Notes: generated from the letters alone by a model not told the origin. 37,600 nucleotides of DNA from Planktomarina sp. (GCA_016780825.1 JADHLF010000022.1:1-37600); one strand, 5' to 3'; shown: positions 25,086 to 33,786, counted from the first letter of the stretch. Translations and numbers: made by a program.

Positions 25086-25937
25086 TTAGTTGTTTTTTGC
25101 CGGCCGTGCACGGCAGGAGACCACCCGCGGCCGGTGATCCAAATCTTCCAATATGGCAATGTCGCGGTAGCCTTCATGGCGCAACAGCTCTGCCACAGCG
25201 GCCCCTTGATCACAGCCAATTTCAAAGAGCAATCGGCCTTCTGCGGCTAAAAACCCATGCGCTTGATGCGCAATTGTGGCGTAATGACTCAGCCCATCTT
25301 TGTCATCCGTCAGGGCTGACTTGGGTTCATGGTGCACTTCGGGCGATAGGCCCTTCCATACGGCCGGATGGATATAGGGGGGATTGGAGACGATAAGATC
25401 AAAACGCTCGGTGGGAATCTCTGCGCACCAATCCGACTGGCAAAATCGAACCCGATCGGTCAATTGCATAGTTTCAGCATTGCGGCGCGCCACTTCAAGC
25501 GCCTTGGCCGAACGGTCCACCGCCAATCCGCGCGCTGATGGATTTGCGGCCAAAAGCGACAGAATGATACAGCCCGAGCCAACCCCAAGATCCAAGACCG
25601 TGTGAAACGGGGCCGACAAGGCGCGCGCCACCAGCTCTTCGGTTTCAGGCCTCGGATCCAACACATCGGGGGTGACGATAAAGCGATGCTCATAAAAATC
25701 ACGATAGCCCAAAATATGCGACATTGGCACACGCGAGATGCGCGACGCAAGAGCGGCTTCAAGCGCGGCACAGTGGTCCGCCGTCAGAGTCTCCTCCAGC
25801 CGCAAAGAGACTTGCAACACGCCCATGTCCAAAACAAAAGCCAATAAAATCCGCGCCTCGCGTCGGTAATCCTCGATCCCGGCAACCGAAAGCCTTTGAC
25901 CCGCATCGGTCAAGGCCGCCTGAAGCGTTTGGCTCAT
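25086..25937 (-). CDS. prmC: Release factor glutamine methyltransferase
   Basis: 283 residues. PrmC (HemK) methylates the glutamine of the GGQ motif in release factors, and its substrate gene prfA is directly upstream. The N-terminal helical domain is followed by the SAM motif VLDLGVGSGCI (114-124) and the catalytic NPPY (185-188). The start overlaps the prfA stop by 4 nt (ATGA), so the pair is coupled. Confidence 0.96.
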   Translation of the reverse strand: MSQTLQAALTDAGQRLSVAGIEDYRREARILLAFVLDMGVLQVSLRLEETLTADHCAALEAALASRISRVPMSHILGYRDFYEHRFIVTPDVLDPRPETEELVARALSAPFHTVLDLGVGSGCIILSLLAANPSARGLAVDRSAKALEVARRNAETMQLTDRVRFCQSDWCAEIPTERFDLIVSNPPYIHPAVWKGLSPEVHHEPKSALTDDKDGLSHYATIAHQAHGFLAAEGRLLFEIGCDQGAAVAELLRHEGYRDIAILEDLDHRPRVVSCRARPAKNN

Positions 25938-26983
25938 CCGTTCATTTCCGCCAGCAAGGCCGCTTGCGCTTCTGCGGTCAAGGCCTCGATCATCTCATCC
26001 AAGTCACCCTGTAAGATCTGCTCAAGCCGGTAGAGCGTGAGGCCGATGCGGTGATCGGTCATACGGCCTTGAGGGTAGTTATAGGTGCGGATCCGTTCGG
26101 AGCGGTCGCCAGATCCCACTTGAGATTTGCGGTTGGCAGAGCGCTCCCCATCCACCCGTGCCCGTTCCAGATCATAAAGCCGGGTTTTGAGCACTTGCAT
26201 GGCAATCTCACGGTTGCGGTGCTGCGATTTTTCCGCGCTGACCACAATGAGCCCAGTGGGCAAATGGGTGATGCGCACCGCGGAATCGGTGGTGTTCACA
26301 TGCTGCCCGCCCGCCCCGCTGGCCCGCATCGTATCAATGCGAATTTCGCTCGGATCGATGTGAATATCCACATCCTCCGCCTCGGGCAGGACCGCCACAG
26401 TGGCCGCTGAGGTGTGAATGCGCCCGCCGCTTTCCGTGCTGGGCACGCGCTGCACCCGATGCACACCGCTTTCAAACTTCAGCTTGGCAAAAACGCCCTC
26501 GCCTTTGATATGGGCGACAAACTCTTTCACGCCACCAAGTTCGGTGGTTTGATGTTCGATGACATCAAAGACCCAGCCCTGCGCCTCCACATAACGTTGA
26601 TACATGCGGATCAAATCAGCGGCAAAAAGCGCGGCCTCATCGCCGCCGGTTCCGGGGCGAATTTCCAAAATCGCTGGACGCGCATCCGCCTCATCTTTCG
26701 GCAAAAGCGTGAGTTGCAGGTCATGCTCAGCTTTGGGCAGGGCGGCACGGAGCATGGGCAGCTCTTCGGCCGCCAGCTCACGCATATGAGGATCATCCAT
26801 CATCGCTTCCGCATCAGAAATATCGCGAAGCAAAGTTTGATAGGCCCGGACTTCTTCCACCACAGGCCGCAAATCAGAATATTCCTTGGCCAATTTGGCA
26901 ATATCGCCCAGGCCTTCAGACATTTGAGCTTCGATGAACTCAAACCTTTGGATGATCTGCTGTAATGTATCTTCTGTTATCAT
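25934..26983 (-). CDS. prfA: Peptide chain release factor 1
   Basis: 349 residues. The factor reads UAA and UAG. The codon-recognition tripeptide PST (181-183 in HRVQRVPSTES) marks RF1, where RF2 has SPF. The catalytic GGQ is at 225-227 (SGAGGQHVNTTDSAVR). RPGTGGDEAALFAADL is the usual domain 2 signature. The ATG at 26983 is the family start. The DUF1499-like gene ends 60 nt upstream. Confidence 0.97.
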   Translation of the reverse strand: MITEDTLQQIIQRFEFIEAQMSEGLGDIAKLAKEYSDLRPVVEEVRAYQTLLRDISDAEAMMDDPHMRELAAEELPMLRAALPKAEHDLQLTLLPKDEADARPAILEIRPGTGGDEAALFAADLIRMYQRYVEAQGWVFDVIEHQTTELGGVKEFVAHIKGEGVFAKLKFESGVHRVQRVPSTESGGRIHTSAATVAVLPEAEDVDIHIDPSEIRIDTMRASGAGGQHVNTTDSAVRITHLPTGLIVVSAEKSQHRNREIAMQVLKTRLYDLERARVDGERSANRKSQVGSGDRSERIRTYNYPQGRMTDHRIGLTLYRLEQILQGDLDEMIEALTAEAQAALLAEMNG

Positions 26984-27043
26984 GCCTTCAGCTCGCCTAT
27001 GTCGTCTGCGGGGTCAAGAGGGGCTGCGGCATTGAGCGCAATT

Positions 27044-27430
27044 TTAATCAGCAATCCAAGCCTCAATCCGTTTTTTATTGCAGCCCCAGTCCGACCCACC
27101 AAAACTAGAATAGCCGCGCAGATGGGTGCCACTCTCATCGCGCCAGAGCTCAACAATGTCCTTAAAGCCCCAAAACCGTGATCGTAAGAGCACTTTGAGC
27201 CGGGGCTCTTGCGTTATGATCTCATGGCCCCGCGTGGTCAAAATGCGGTGTTTGATCTGCGTGAAGGACAGATCATCCCGGCGGATATAGAAGCCACTGA
27301 GATGCGCCTGCACGCTCTGACCGGGCGCCATTGGCCCGCCCGGCCAATCGGGCGTCACAATCGGCCAGACGCGCGCCACCAGTTGCAAGCCCGCGAAAAG
27401 CGCCAGCGCCAAAACAAGTATTTTAATCAA
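27044..27430 (-). CDS. DUF1499-like membrane-anchored protein
   Basis: 128 residues. One N-terminal hydrophobic segment (MIKILVLALALFAGLQLVARV) anchors or exports it. The remainder is a small domain ending in GYSSFGGSDWGCNKKRIEAW, which resembles the C-terminal signature of DUF1499 (GYSDLGVNRARIE type); I am not certain of the family. The likely start is TTG at 27430 with GAGGA 7 nt upstream, just after the agmatinase stop; the upstream TTG at 27445 overlaps that stop. Function unknown. Confidence 0.65.
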   Translation of the reverse strand: MIKILVLALALFAGLQLVARVWPIVTPDWPGGPMAPGQSVQAHLSGFYIRRDDLSFTQIKHRILTTRGHEIITQEPRLKVLLRSRFWGFKDIVELWRDESGTHLRGYSSFGGSDWGCNKKRIEAWIAD

Positions 27431-27441
27431 AGCTTCGTTCC

Positions 27442-28383
27442 TCAACGATAAGTGACACCGGGCAGGATGCTCAAGATCTCAAACATCAAATTCGCCGCCG
27501 TCAGGGCTGTATTGCCCGAGGTGTCATACATAGGGCTCACTTCAACCATATCAAACCCTACGATATTCAATCCGCGCAAGGCGCGGATCAGCTCCATCGC
27601 CTGCGGAGTGGTCAGACCGCCGATCTCTGGCGTGCCGGTGCCCGGGGCATAGGCGGGATCAAGACTGTCGATATCATAGGTCAAATAGCAGGGGTGATCA
27701 CCGATGGTTTGGCGTATGTCCTGGCCCAATGGGGTCAGCGATTTATGCCAAATCTCTGGCGCGGTGGTCATGTTAAAGCCCCAACCGGCGGCCTCGGAAA
27801 AATCTTCCGCAGTGTAGCCCGTGCCGCGCAGACCGATTTGATACACCAAATCCGGCACAAGCAGCCCTTCCTCATAGGCGCGGCGAAATACAGTTCCATG
27901 GGTTTCGCGCTCTCCAAACATCTCATCATTGACATCCGCATGCGCATCGACATGCACCAGAGCCACAGGCCCATGCTTTTTGGCAATTGAGCGCAGGATT
28001 GGCAGGGTCAAAGAATGATCCCCGCCGAGCGTGGCCGGCACCACTGGGTAATCGTGCAAACCGTCATAGGTGGATTCAATGATGCGCAAACTCTCAGCCA
28101 AACTGAAGGTGTTGATGGCCACATCTCCCATATCCGCCACCTGAAGGCTGTCAAAAGGCGCCGCGCCGGTTTGCAAATTATACGGCCGGATCATCGCACT
28201 CTCTTGGCGAATCTGCTTGGGCCCAAACCGCGTGCCGGAACGCCAAGAGGTGCCGATATCCATCGGGATGCCCATGATAACAACATCCAATCCCTCTGGG
28301 CTTTGCGCCTCGGGTAAGCGCATAAAGGTTTGCGGCCCAGAAAAACGGGCCAGATCATTGCCGGAAATTGGTTGGTTGGGCAT
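27442..28383 (-). CDS. Agmatinase-family ureohydrolase (first paralog)
   Basis: 313 residues. The manganese-site motifs of ureohydrolases are all present: GGDHSLT, HVDAHADVND, a THGTVFRRA segment and DIDSLDPAYAPGTGTPE. The enzyme should split urea from agmatine or another guanidino compound such as guanidinobutyrate; motifs do not separate these. The ATG at 28383 is preferred, with AAGGA at 7 nt; another ATG two codons upstream sits too close to it, and an in-frame extension to 28563 has no homology. It is followed at 11 nt by the DUF1499-like gene. Confidence 0.9.
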   Translation of the reverse strand: MPNQPISGNDLARFSGPQTFMRLPEAQSPEGLDVVIMGIPMDIGTSWRSGTRFGPKQIRQESAMIRPYNLQTGAAPFDSLQVADMGDVAINTFSLAESLRIIESTYDGLHDYPVVPATLGGDHSLTLPILRSIAKKHGPVALVHVDAHADVNDEMFGERETHGTVFRRAYEEGLLVPDLVYQIGLRGTGYTAEDFSEAAGWGFNMTTAPEIWHKSLTPLGQDIRQTIGDHPCYLTYDIDSLDPAYAPGTGTPEIGGLTTPQAMELIRALRGLNIVGFDMVEVSPMYDTSGNTALTAANLMFEILSILPGVTYR

Positions 28384-28460
28384 TCGCATATCCTTTGTCT
28401 TTGCGGCGAGTTTGCGGGGGATGCTGCGCTGAGGCAATGGAAAACTTAAAGATAGGCGCA

Positions 28461-28484
28461 TGCGGTGTGGCAAAACACACCGCA
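28461..28484. terminator. Hairpin between the two ureohydrolase genes
   Basis: TGCGGTGTG (28461-28469) and CACACCGCA (28476-28484) form a perfect 9-bp stem with a 6-nt loop in the 140-nt gap between the paralogs. Leftward the loop reads TTTTGC, and a T-rich but not continuous stretch follows. It may be a partial terminator, attenuator or processing site that lowers expression of the distal paralog. Confidence 0.5.
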
Positions 28485-28523
28485 GGATCCTTTGGCCGTG
28501 GGTCTGGCCACAATGCCGGCGGC

Positions 28524-29495
28524 TTACCCCGCTTGCGCGCGCAGGTTCCAGCAATACAGGCACATCAACTCCATAGCCACATGCGCCCCCGCAATCGCCG
28601 TGGCTCCCGTCGTGTCAAAGGGCGGTGAGACTTCTACCACATCGCCGCCCTTCAGATTTATCCCGCGCAATCCGCGCAATATCGCCGCCGCTTGCGCCGA
28701 TGACAGACCGCCCCAAACCGGCGTGCCAGTGCCCGGTGCGAAAGCCGGATCAAGGCAATCAATATCAAAGGTCAGATAGGCTGGATGATCGCCCACAATC
28801 TCTTTGATTTGCGCGACAGTGGCCGCCCAGCCTTGATCATGCACCCGAGGCGCATCGATGACCTGCACGCCGGCGTCATAATCATTCTGAGTGCGAATGC
28901 CGATCTGAACGGAGCGTTTCACCTCCACGATCCCCTCTTTCACAGCCTTGTAAAACATAGTGCCATGATCCACACGGGTCAGATCATCATCCGGCCAAGT
29001 GTCGGAATGCGCGTCAAAATGGATCAACGCCATGGGGCCAAATTTTTCCGCGTAGGCCCGCAGGATTGGGAAGGTGATGTAATGATCTCCACCCAGGGTC
29101 AAAACCCCCGGTCCCTTGGCAAGAATACCAGAAATATGCGCCTTGAGCGTTGCAGGAAAGGCCGCAATATTGGCGTAGTCAAAGGCCAAATCCCCATAAT
29201 CACATATGCTAAAATCCGCCAAAGGGTTGATATCCCAGCCAAAGGGCGGATCATACGGTTGAAGGGTGCTCGCCTCCCGGATCGCGCGCGGGCCCAGCCT
29301 TGTGCCCGGCCGGTTGGTCACCGCCTGATCAAATGGCACGCCCGTGACCGCAAGATCCACGCCCGCCAGATCTTTTGAGTAGCGACGACGCATGAAAGAC
29401 AAAGCCCCCCCAAAGGCATTTTCAAAGGACATGCCTTTGAAGCCCTCGCGCGTAAAGGCGGTGTCCACGTCATGTGCTGCATCGTTCAAGGCCAT
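28524..29495 (-). CDS. speB: Agmatinase-family ureohydrolase (second paralog)
   Basis: 323 residues. Metal motifs GGDHYITFPILR, HFDAHSDTW, DHGTMFYKA and DIDCLDPAFAPGTGTP are complete. The N-terminal part (FMRRRYSKDLAGVDLAVTGVPFD) is closer to classical SpeB agmatinases than the first paralog. The start ATG abuts the stop of the amidohydrolase gene (TAAATG), with GGAG inside that gene, so translation is coupled. Agmatinase would give putrescine and urea. Confidence 0.9.
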   Translation of the reverse strand: MALNDAAHDVDTAFTREGFKGMSFENAFGGALSFMRRRYSKDLAGVDLAVTGVPFDQAVTNRPGTRLGPRAIREASTLQPYDPPFGWDINPLADFSICDYGDLAFDYANIAAFPATLKAHISGILAKGPGVLTLGGDHYITFPILRAYAEKFGPMALIHFDAHSDTWPDDDLTRVDHGTMFYKAVKEGIVEVKRSVQIGIRTQNDYDAGVQVIDAPRVHDQGWAATVAQIKEIVGDHPAYLTFDIDCLDPAFAPGTGTPVWGGLSSAQAAAILRGLRGINLKGGDVVEVSPPFDTTGATAIAGAHVAMELMCLYCWNLRAQAG

Positions 29496-30662
29496 TTATT
29501 GCTCCAAAGGTTGCGCGCGCTCCACCAAGCGTGCAAAAAATGAGGCTCCGACGGGGGATACCTCATCATTAAAATCAAAGGCCGCGTTGTGCCAAGCGCC
29601 CCCCTCGCCCTGCCCTAAAAACAAATAACAGCCCGGCCTTTTCTCCAGAAGGTAAGAAAAATCCTCCGCCCCCATCTCGCGGGTCCGGTCTGTCTCCAAC
29701 AGAGCCCTCCCGCAGACTTCTTCGGCCACCTGGCTGGCAAAGGCAGATTGTTCGGGCGAATTGATCGTTGCGGGATAGCCGCGGGTATAGGTGCATGTCA
29801 CATCGACCCCAAAGGCCGCCGCATGCCCGGCGCAAATTTCACCCATCCGCCGCTCCACCATATCCTGCACAATTCGGGCAAAACTGCGCACCGTGCCCCC
29901 GACAAAGGCGCTGTCATTGATCACATTGTCGATGGTGCCTGCATGAATTTGCGTCACGCTCACCACCAAATCCTCAACCGCATTATGATTTCGGCTGACG
30001 ATGGTTTGAAAGGCCTGGGTGATCGACACGGCGGCGGGAATGGCGTCCACTGCCAAATGCGGCATGGCCCCATGGCCGCCCTGACCGGTGATATGCACCT
30101 CAAACGTATCCACCGCAGCCATGATCGGACCGGGTGTTGTGCTCAACTGCCCGGCTGGCGCGCCCGGCTCGCAATGCAGCGCGTAGACAGTTTCTATTCC
30201 AAAACGCTCGATAATCCCCTCTTGCACCATAACCTCACCGCCTCCGCCATTCTCTTCGGCCGGCTGAAAGATCAAAGCCACAGTGCCGGCAAAATTCCGT
30301 GTTTCTGCCAAATAGCGCGCGGCCCCGAGCAACATTGTTGTATGGCCATCATGGCCGCAGGCGTGCATCTTACCTGGAACTTGACTGGCATAGGCGGCCC
30401 CGGTGGCCTCCTCAATGGGCAGCGCGTCCATATCGGCGCGCAGGCCAATCACCGGGCCGGGCGCACGCCCATGTATCAAAGCCACCAGCCCCGATTGCGC
30501 AATGCCGCTGTGAATTTCAGTGATGCCGAAGTCCCGCAAACGCTCCGCCACAAAAGCGGCCGTTTCATGGCAGTCAAACCCAAGCTCTGGATGTTGATGC
30601 AAATGGCGCCGCCAGGCTTTCATATCCTCGGCAAATTCAGCGATACGGTTGACGATTGGCAT
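29496..30662 (-). CDS. M20D-family amidohydrolase (hippurate hydrolase-like)
   Basis: 388 residues. The dinuclear metal motifs of M20 peptidases are present: RADMDALPI, HACGHDGHT (Cys102, His104), QPAEENGGGGE (Glu136-Glu137) and His163 in ALHCEPG. Family members cut N-acyl or aminoacyl amides such as hippurate or acetylated amino acids. The ATG at 30662 has AAGGAG at 7 nt. It heads an operon with two ureohydrolases, so an acylated or amide-linked guanidino or amino compound may be the substrate; this is inferred from context only. Confidence 0.9.
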   Translation of the reverse strand: MPIVNRIAEFAEDMKAWRRHLHQHPELGFDCHETAAFVAERLRDFGITEIHSGIAQSGLVALIHGRAPGPVIGLRADMDALPIEEATGAAYASQVPGKMHACGHDGHTTMLLGAARYLAETRNFAGTVALIFQPAEENGGGGEVMVQEGIIERFGIETVYALHCEPGAPAGQLSTTPGPIMAAVDTFEVHITGQGGHGAMPHLAVDAIPAAVSITQAFQTIVSRNHNAVEDLVVSVTQIHAGTIDNVINDSAFVGGTVRSFARIVQDMVERRMGEICAGHAAAFGVDVTCTYTRGYPATINSPEQSAFASQVAEEVCGRALLETDRTREMGAEDFSYLLEKRPGCYLFLGQGEGGAWHNAAFDFNDEVSPVGASFFARLVERAQPLEQ

Positions 30663-30712
30663 GGTCTGACTCCTTAATGGGCGCAGAAAAGCGGAATTGA
30701 GGGAGCAAAGCA

Positions 30713-31525
30713 ATGCAGAAAAATGATCTGTTACATGCAAAAGACGGGGGCATTGAACGGTTGCTTTATATCATGCGCCGCCTGCGCGATCCGGACACGG
30801 GCTGTCCTTGGGACATTGAGCAAAATTTCGACACCATTGCCCCCTATACGATCGAAGAAGCCTATGAGGTCGCCGATGCCATTGCCCGCGGCGATATGGC
30901 CGATTTGAAAGGCGAGCTGGGCGATCTGCTGCTGCAAACTGTCTATCATACCGCAATTGGCGAGGAGCAGGGGCTTTTCACCTTTCACAGCGTCGCTGAT
31001 GCGATCAGCGATAAAATGGTCGCCCGGCATCCACATGTTTTTGGCGATCAATCGCGGGATAAAACCGCAGCTCAACAAACCATTGATTGGGAAACCATCA
31101 AAGCCGCAGAACGCGCGCAGGCCGATCAAATCCGCACGTTGGACGGGGTTGCTCTGGGTTTGCCGGCGTTGACGCGGGCGGTCAAATTGCAAAAGCGTGC
31201 GGCGCGGGTGGGCTTTGACTGGCCAGATGTCGCGCAGGTGCTCGACAAGCTGCACGAGGAAATCGGCGAGCTGACAGAGGCCAAGAGCGCGGCCCATCGC
31301 CATGAGGAGTTTGGTGACTTGCTGTTCGTCATGGCCAATTTGGCCCGGCATATGGGCATTGATCCAGAGCAGGCTCTGCGAGATGCAAATGGCAAGTTTA
31401 CACGCAGATTCAATGCGATTGAGGAAAAACTTCACCAAGATGGCCGCAGGCCGTCACAGTCCAACCTCGCCGAAATGGATGCGCTTTGGGATGTGGTTAA
31501 ACGGGAAGAGAAAATATCTGAGTAA
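30713..31525 (+). CDS. mazG: Nucleoside triphosphate pyrophosphohydrolase MazG
   Basis: 270 residues, with the two MazG repeats of the long form: the first with IEEAYEVADAI and ELGDLLLQTV, the second with LHEEIGELTEA and EFGDLLFVMANLARH. These Glu/Asp clusters bind Mg. MazG turns NTPs into NMPs and pyrophosphate as a house-cleaning enzyme. The start ATG has GAGGGAG at 7 nt. Only 50 bp separate it from the divergent amidohydrolase. Confidence 0.95.
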   Translation: MQKNDLLHAKDGGIERLLYIMRRLRDPDTGCPWDIEQNFDTIAPYTIEEAYEVADAIARGDMADLKGELGDLLLQTVYHTAIGEEQGLFTFHSVADAISDKMVARHPHVFGDQSRDKTAAQQTIDWETIKAAERAQADQIRTLDGVALGLPALTRAVKLQKRAARVGFDWPDVAQVLDKLHEEIGELTEAKSAAHRHEEFGDLLFVMANLARHMGIDPEQALRDANGKFTRRFNAIEEKLHQDGRRPSQSNLAEMDALWDVVKREEKISE

Positions 31526-31537
31526 AATAATCAGGTA

Positions 31538-31566
31538 TTGATCCGACAAAAAGACTCGGATATAAA
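31538..31566 (+). promoter_or_regulatory. Sigma70-like promoter of the iron-binding protein gene
   Basis: TTGATC (31538-31543), a 17-nt spacer and TATAAA (31561-31566) form the clearest housekeeping promoter in the window. The gene start is at 31592, giving a leader of roughly 20 nt that includes GGAGAGAG. A GACTC (GANTC class) lies in the spacer at 31553-31557. I see no obvious Fur or Irr box. Confidence 0.65.
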
Positions 31567-31591
31567 CCGCCCATCATCCTTGGAGAGAGTC

Positions 31592-32602
31592 ATGCCCTAT
31601 TTGCGCCCCACCGCCCTCGCCCTTTGCGCCTTTGCCCTTGCCAGCCCCATGGCCGCGCAGGAGGTCAACGTCTATTCCTACCGCGAACCGGAACTGATAA
31701 AACCTTTGATGGATCAGTTCACCGAACAGACCGGAATTACAGTCAATGTCGCCTTTCTCAACCAAGGTATGATTGAGCGTCTGCGTGCGGAGGGCAAACG
31801 CTCGCCTGCGGATTTGGTGTTCACCACAGATATTTCTCGGCTTTATAGCGTGGTCTCTGCCGGGCTGACCCAAGCGGTCACAGAGACCAGCCTCGCCGAA
31901 AACATCCCCGCGGCCTATCGCGATCCCGACAATCATTGGTTTGGCCTGACCACCCGCGCTCGCATAATCTATGCCTCAAAAGCGCGGGTTCAAAAAGGGG
32001 AGGTGACAAGTTATGAAGATCTCGCCGATCCCAAATGGAGGGGACGTATTTGCACCCGCTCCGGCACGCATTCTTATATGCTCGCCCTCACCGCCGCCTA
32101 TTTGCATCATCACGGTGAAGAAGACACATTGACTTGGCTCACAGCGGTGAAGGCCAACCTGGCGCGCAAACCGCAAGGCAATGATCGGGCGCAAGTCAAA
32201 GCCATTTGGGCGGGTGAATGTGATATTTCCCTCGGAAATACCTACTATATGGGCCAAATGCTGGCCGATCCTGAACAACAAGAATGGGCCAATAGCGTCT
32301 CCATTGAATTTCCCGTCTTTGAGGGATCGGGCACGCATGTGAATATATCGGGCATGGCGATGACCAAATTCGCGCCCAATCGGGCTGAGGCCCTGGCCTT
32401 GATGGCCTATCTTGCCTCCCCGGCCGCTCAGGAAATTTACGCATCTGACAATTACGAATACCCGATCGCCCCCGGCACCCAGGCCGATCCTTTGGTGCAA
32501 AGCTGGGGCAGCTTTGAGGCCGATCCGGTCAACCTCAGCACGATTGCCAAACTCAGGTCCGAGGCGCTGCGCCTAACCGAATTGGCTGATTTTGACGGCT
32601 GA
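31592..32602 (+). CDS. Iron(III) ABC transporter substrate-binding protein (FbpA/FutA type)
   Basis: 336 residues. A signal peptide (about 1-23, ending PMAAQ) leads into the family start EVNVYSYREPELIKPLMDQF. The tandem tyrosines NTYYMGQM and the WRGRICTRSGTHSYM segment are typical of periplasmic ferric-ion-binding proteins. No permease or ATPase genes follow, since a terminator ends the unit, so the transporter partners must be elsewhere. The ATG at 31592 is chosen because the signal peptide starts there and GGAGAGAG precedes it. Confidence 0.9.
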   Translation: MPYLRPTALALCAFALASPMAAQEVNVYSYREPELIKPLMDQFTEQTGITVNVAFLNQGMIERLRAEGKRSPADLVFTTDISRLYSVVSAGLTQAVTETSLAENIPAAYRDPDNHWFGLTTRARIIYASKARVQKGEVTSYEDLADPKWRGRICTRSGTHSYMLALTAAYLHHHGEEDTLTWLTAVKANLARKPQGNDRAQVKAIWAGECDISLGNTYYMGQMLADPEQQEWANSVSIEFPVFEGSGTHVNISGMAMTKFAPNRAEALALMAYLASPAAQEIYASDNYEYPIAPGTQADPLVQSWGSFEADPVNLSTIAKLRSEALRLTELADFDG

Positions 32603-32605
32603 CAC

Positions 32606-32641
32606 AAAAAAGGCGCGGAAGACAAGCACCGCGCCTTTCAC
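32606..32641. terminator. Bidirectional intrinsic terminator
   Basis: AAAGGCGCGG (32609-32618) and CCGCGCCTTT (32629-32638) form a 10-bp stem with a 10-nt loop, flanked by A on the left and T on the right. It lies between the convergent iron-binding protein gene and the cyclophilin pair, and can stop transcription from both sides. Confidence 0.85.
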
Positions 32642-32672
32642 CTTTTATGGCCAGAAGCTCTGCGCTCCGTGA

Positions 32673-33221
32673 TTAATCCAGCGCACGCACGCGCCGCATC
32701 ACATCGGGCTGGCCGCTGATCGCGCCCGATTGCGGGTGTCCGCGCTTCAGCGCATCGACCACATCCATCCCCGCGGTCACGCGACCGACAACCGTATATT
32801 GACCATTGAGAAAATAGCCCGGCTCAAACATGATGAAAAACTGGCTGTTGGCGCTATTGGGGTTCTGCGACCGGGCCATGCCAACCACGCCGCGGTCAAA
32901 GGGCACGTCGGAAAACTCGGCTTGAATATTGCCCAAGTCTGACCCTCCCATGCCGGCGCGCGACATATCCTCGGGATTTTTGCCAAAGCGCACATCACCG
33001 GTCTGCGCCATAAAGCCCTCAATGACCCGGTGAAACACCACCCCATCATAGGCGCCCTGCTCTGCAAGTGCCGAGATCTGCGCGGCATGTAGCGGCGCCA
33101 CCTCCTCGAGCAGGTTAATTTGAATCGTGCCGCTCACAGTCTCGCCGATGACTTCAATCTCAAGACCACCGGCCAAAGCAGGCCCGGCCAAAATTGCCAG
33201 AAGAGCGGAAAACCTACGCAT
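32673..33221 (-). CDS. Cyclophilin-type peptidyl-prolyl isomerase, exported
   Basis: 182 residues. A short signal peptide (MRRFSALLAILAGPALAG) points to the periplasm. The cyclophilin core shows FHRVIEGFMAQTGD, ARSQNPNSANSQFFIMF and FLNGQYTVVGRV. The ATG overlaps the upstream cyclophilin stop by 8 nt (ATGCGTAG), so the two isomerases come from one message but work in different compartments. Confidence 0.93.
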   Translation of the reverse strand: MRRFSALLAILAGPALAGGLEIEVIGETVSGTIQINLLEEVAPLHAAQISALAEQGAYDGVVFHRVIEGFMAQTGDVRFGKNPEDMSRAGMGGSDLGNIQAEFSDVPFDRGVVGMARSQNPNSANSQFFIMFEPGYFLNGQYTVVGRVTAGMDVVDALKRGHPQSGAISGQPDVMRRVRALD

Positions 33222-33726
33222 CCGCTGCCACCTTCATGGAAATCATACGATCGGGATTCGGCGCTGGCTCACCCCGGGTGATGGCATCCACATGTTCCAT
33301 GCCCGATGTCACGCGGCCATAGACCGTATACTGTCCATTGAGAAAGTGATTGTCGGCAAAGTTGATGAAGAATTGGCTGTTGGCCGAATCTGGGTTTTGC
33401 GACCGGGCCGCGCCGATGGTGCCGCGGTCATGGGGCAGTTTGGAAAATTCAGCACGGAGATTGGGCAACTTTGATCCGCCGGTGCCAGCCGCGCGCAGGT
33501 TGAAGTTATCTTCCATATTGCCATGCTCCACATCGCCAGTCTGCGCCATAAAGCCATCAATCACACGGTGAAACGCCACGTTATCGTATTGCCCGCTGCG
33601 CACCAAATCTTTCATCCGCGCACAGTGCAAAGGCGCCACATCTGGCAAAAGCTCGATGGTGACGGTCCCATCTTTCAATTCCATCAAGATTGTATTTTCG
33701 AGATCGTTGTTTTGTGTATCGGCCAT
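33214..33726 (-). CDS. ppiB: Cyclophilin-type peptidyl-prolyl isomerase, cytoplasmic
   Basis: 170 residues with no signal peptide. FHRVIDGFMAQTGDVEHGN, ARSQNPDSANSQFFINF and FLNGQYTVYGRV form the isomerase core. AAGGAG lies 7 nt before the ATG. It is first of a two-gene cyclophilin operon and divergent from pgk across 120 bp. Confidence 0.95.
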   Translation of the reverse strand: MADTQNNDLENTILMELKDGTVTIELLPDVAPLHCARMKDLVRSGQYDNVAFHRVIDGFMAQTGDVEHGNMEDNFNLRAAGTGGSKLPNLRAEFSKLPHDRGTIGAARSQNPDSANSQFFINFADNHFLNGQYTVYGRVTSGMEHVDAITRGEPAPNPDRMISMKVAADA

Positions 33727-33786
33727 TCGGGCACTCCTTTTGATTTGCTCGGCAACCTAATGAAAATTCCAGCAAAGGAAAAGGCC

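Noticed and set aside
28384..28563. 60-residue extension of the first ureohydrolase
   Set aside because: It runs through the intergenic hairpin, is not ureohydrolase-like, and a well-spaced AAGGA precedes ATG 28383.
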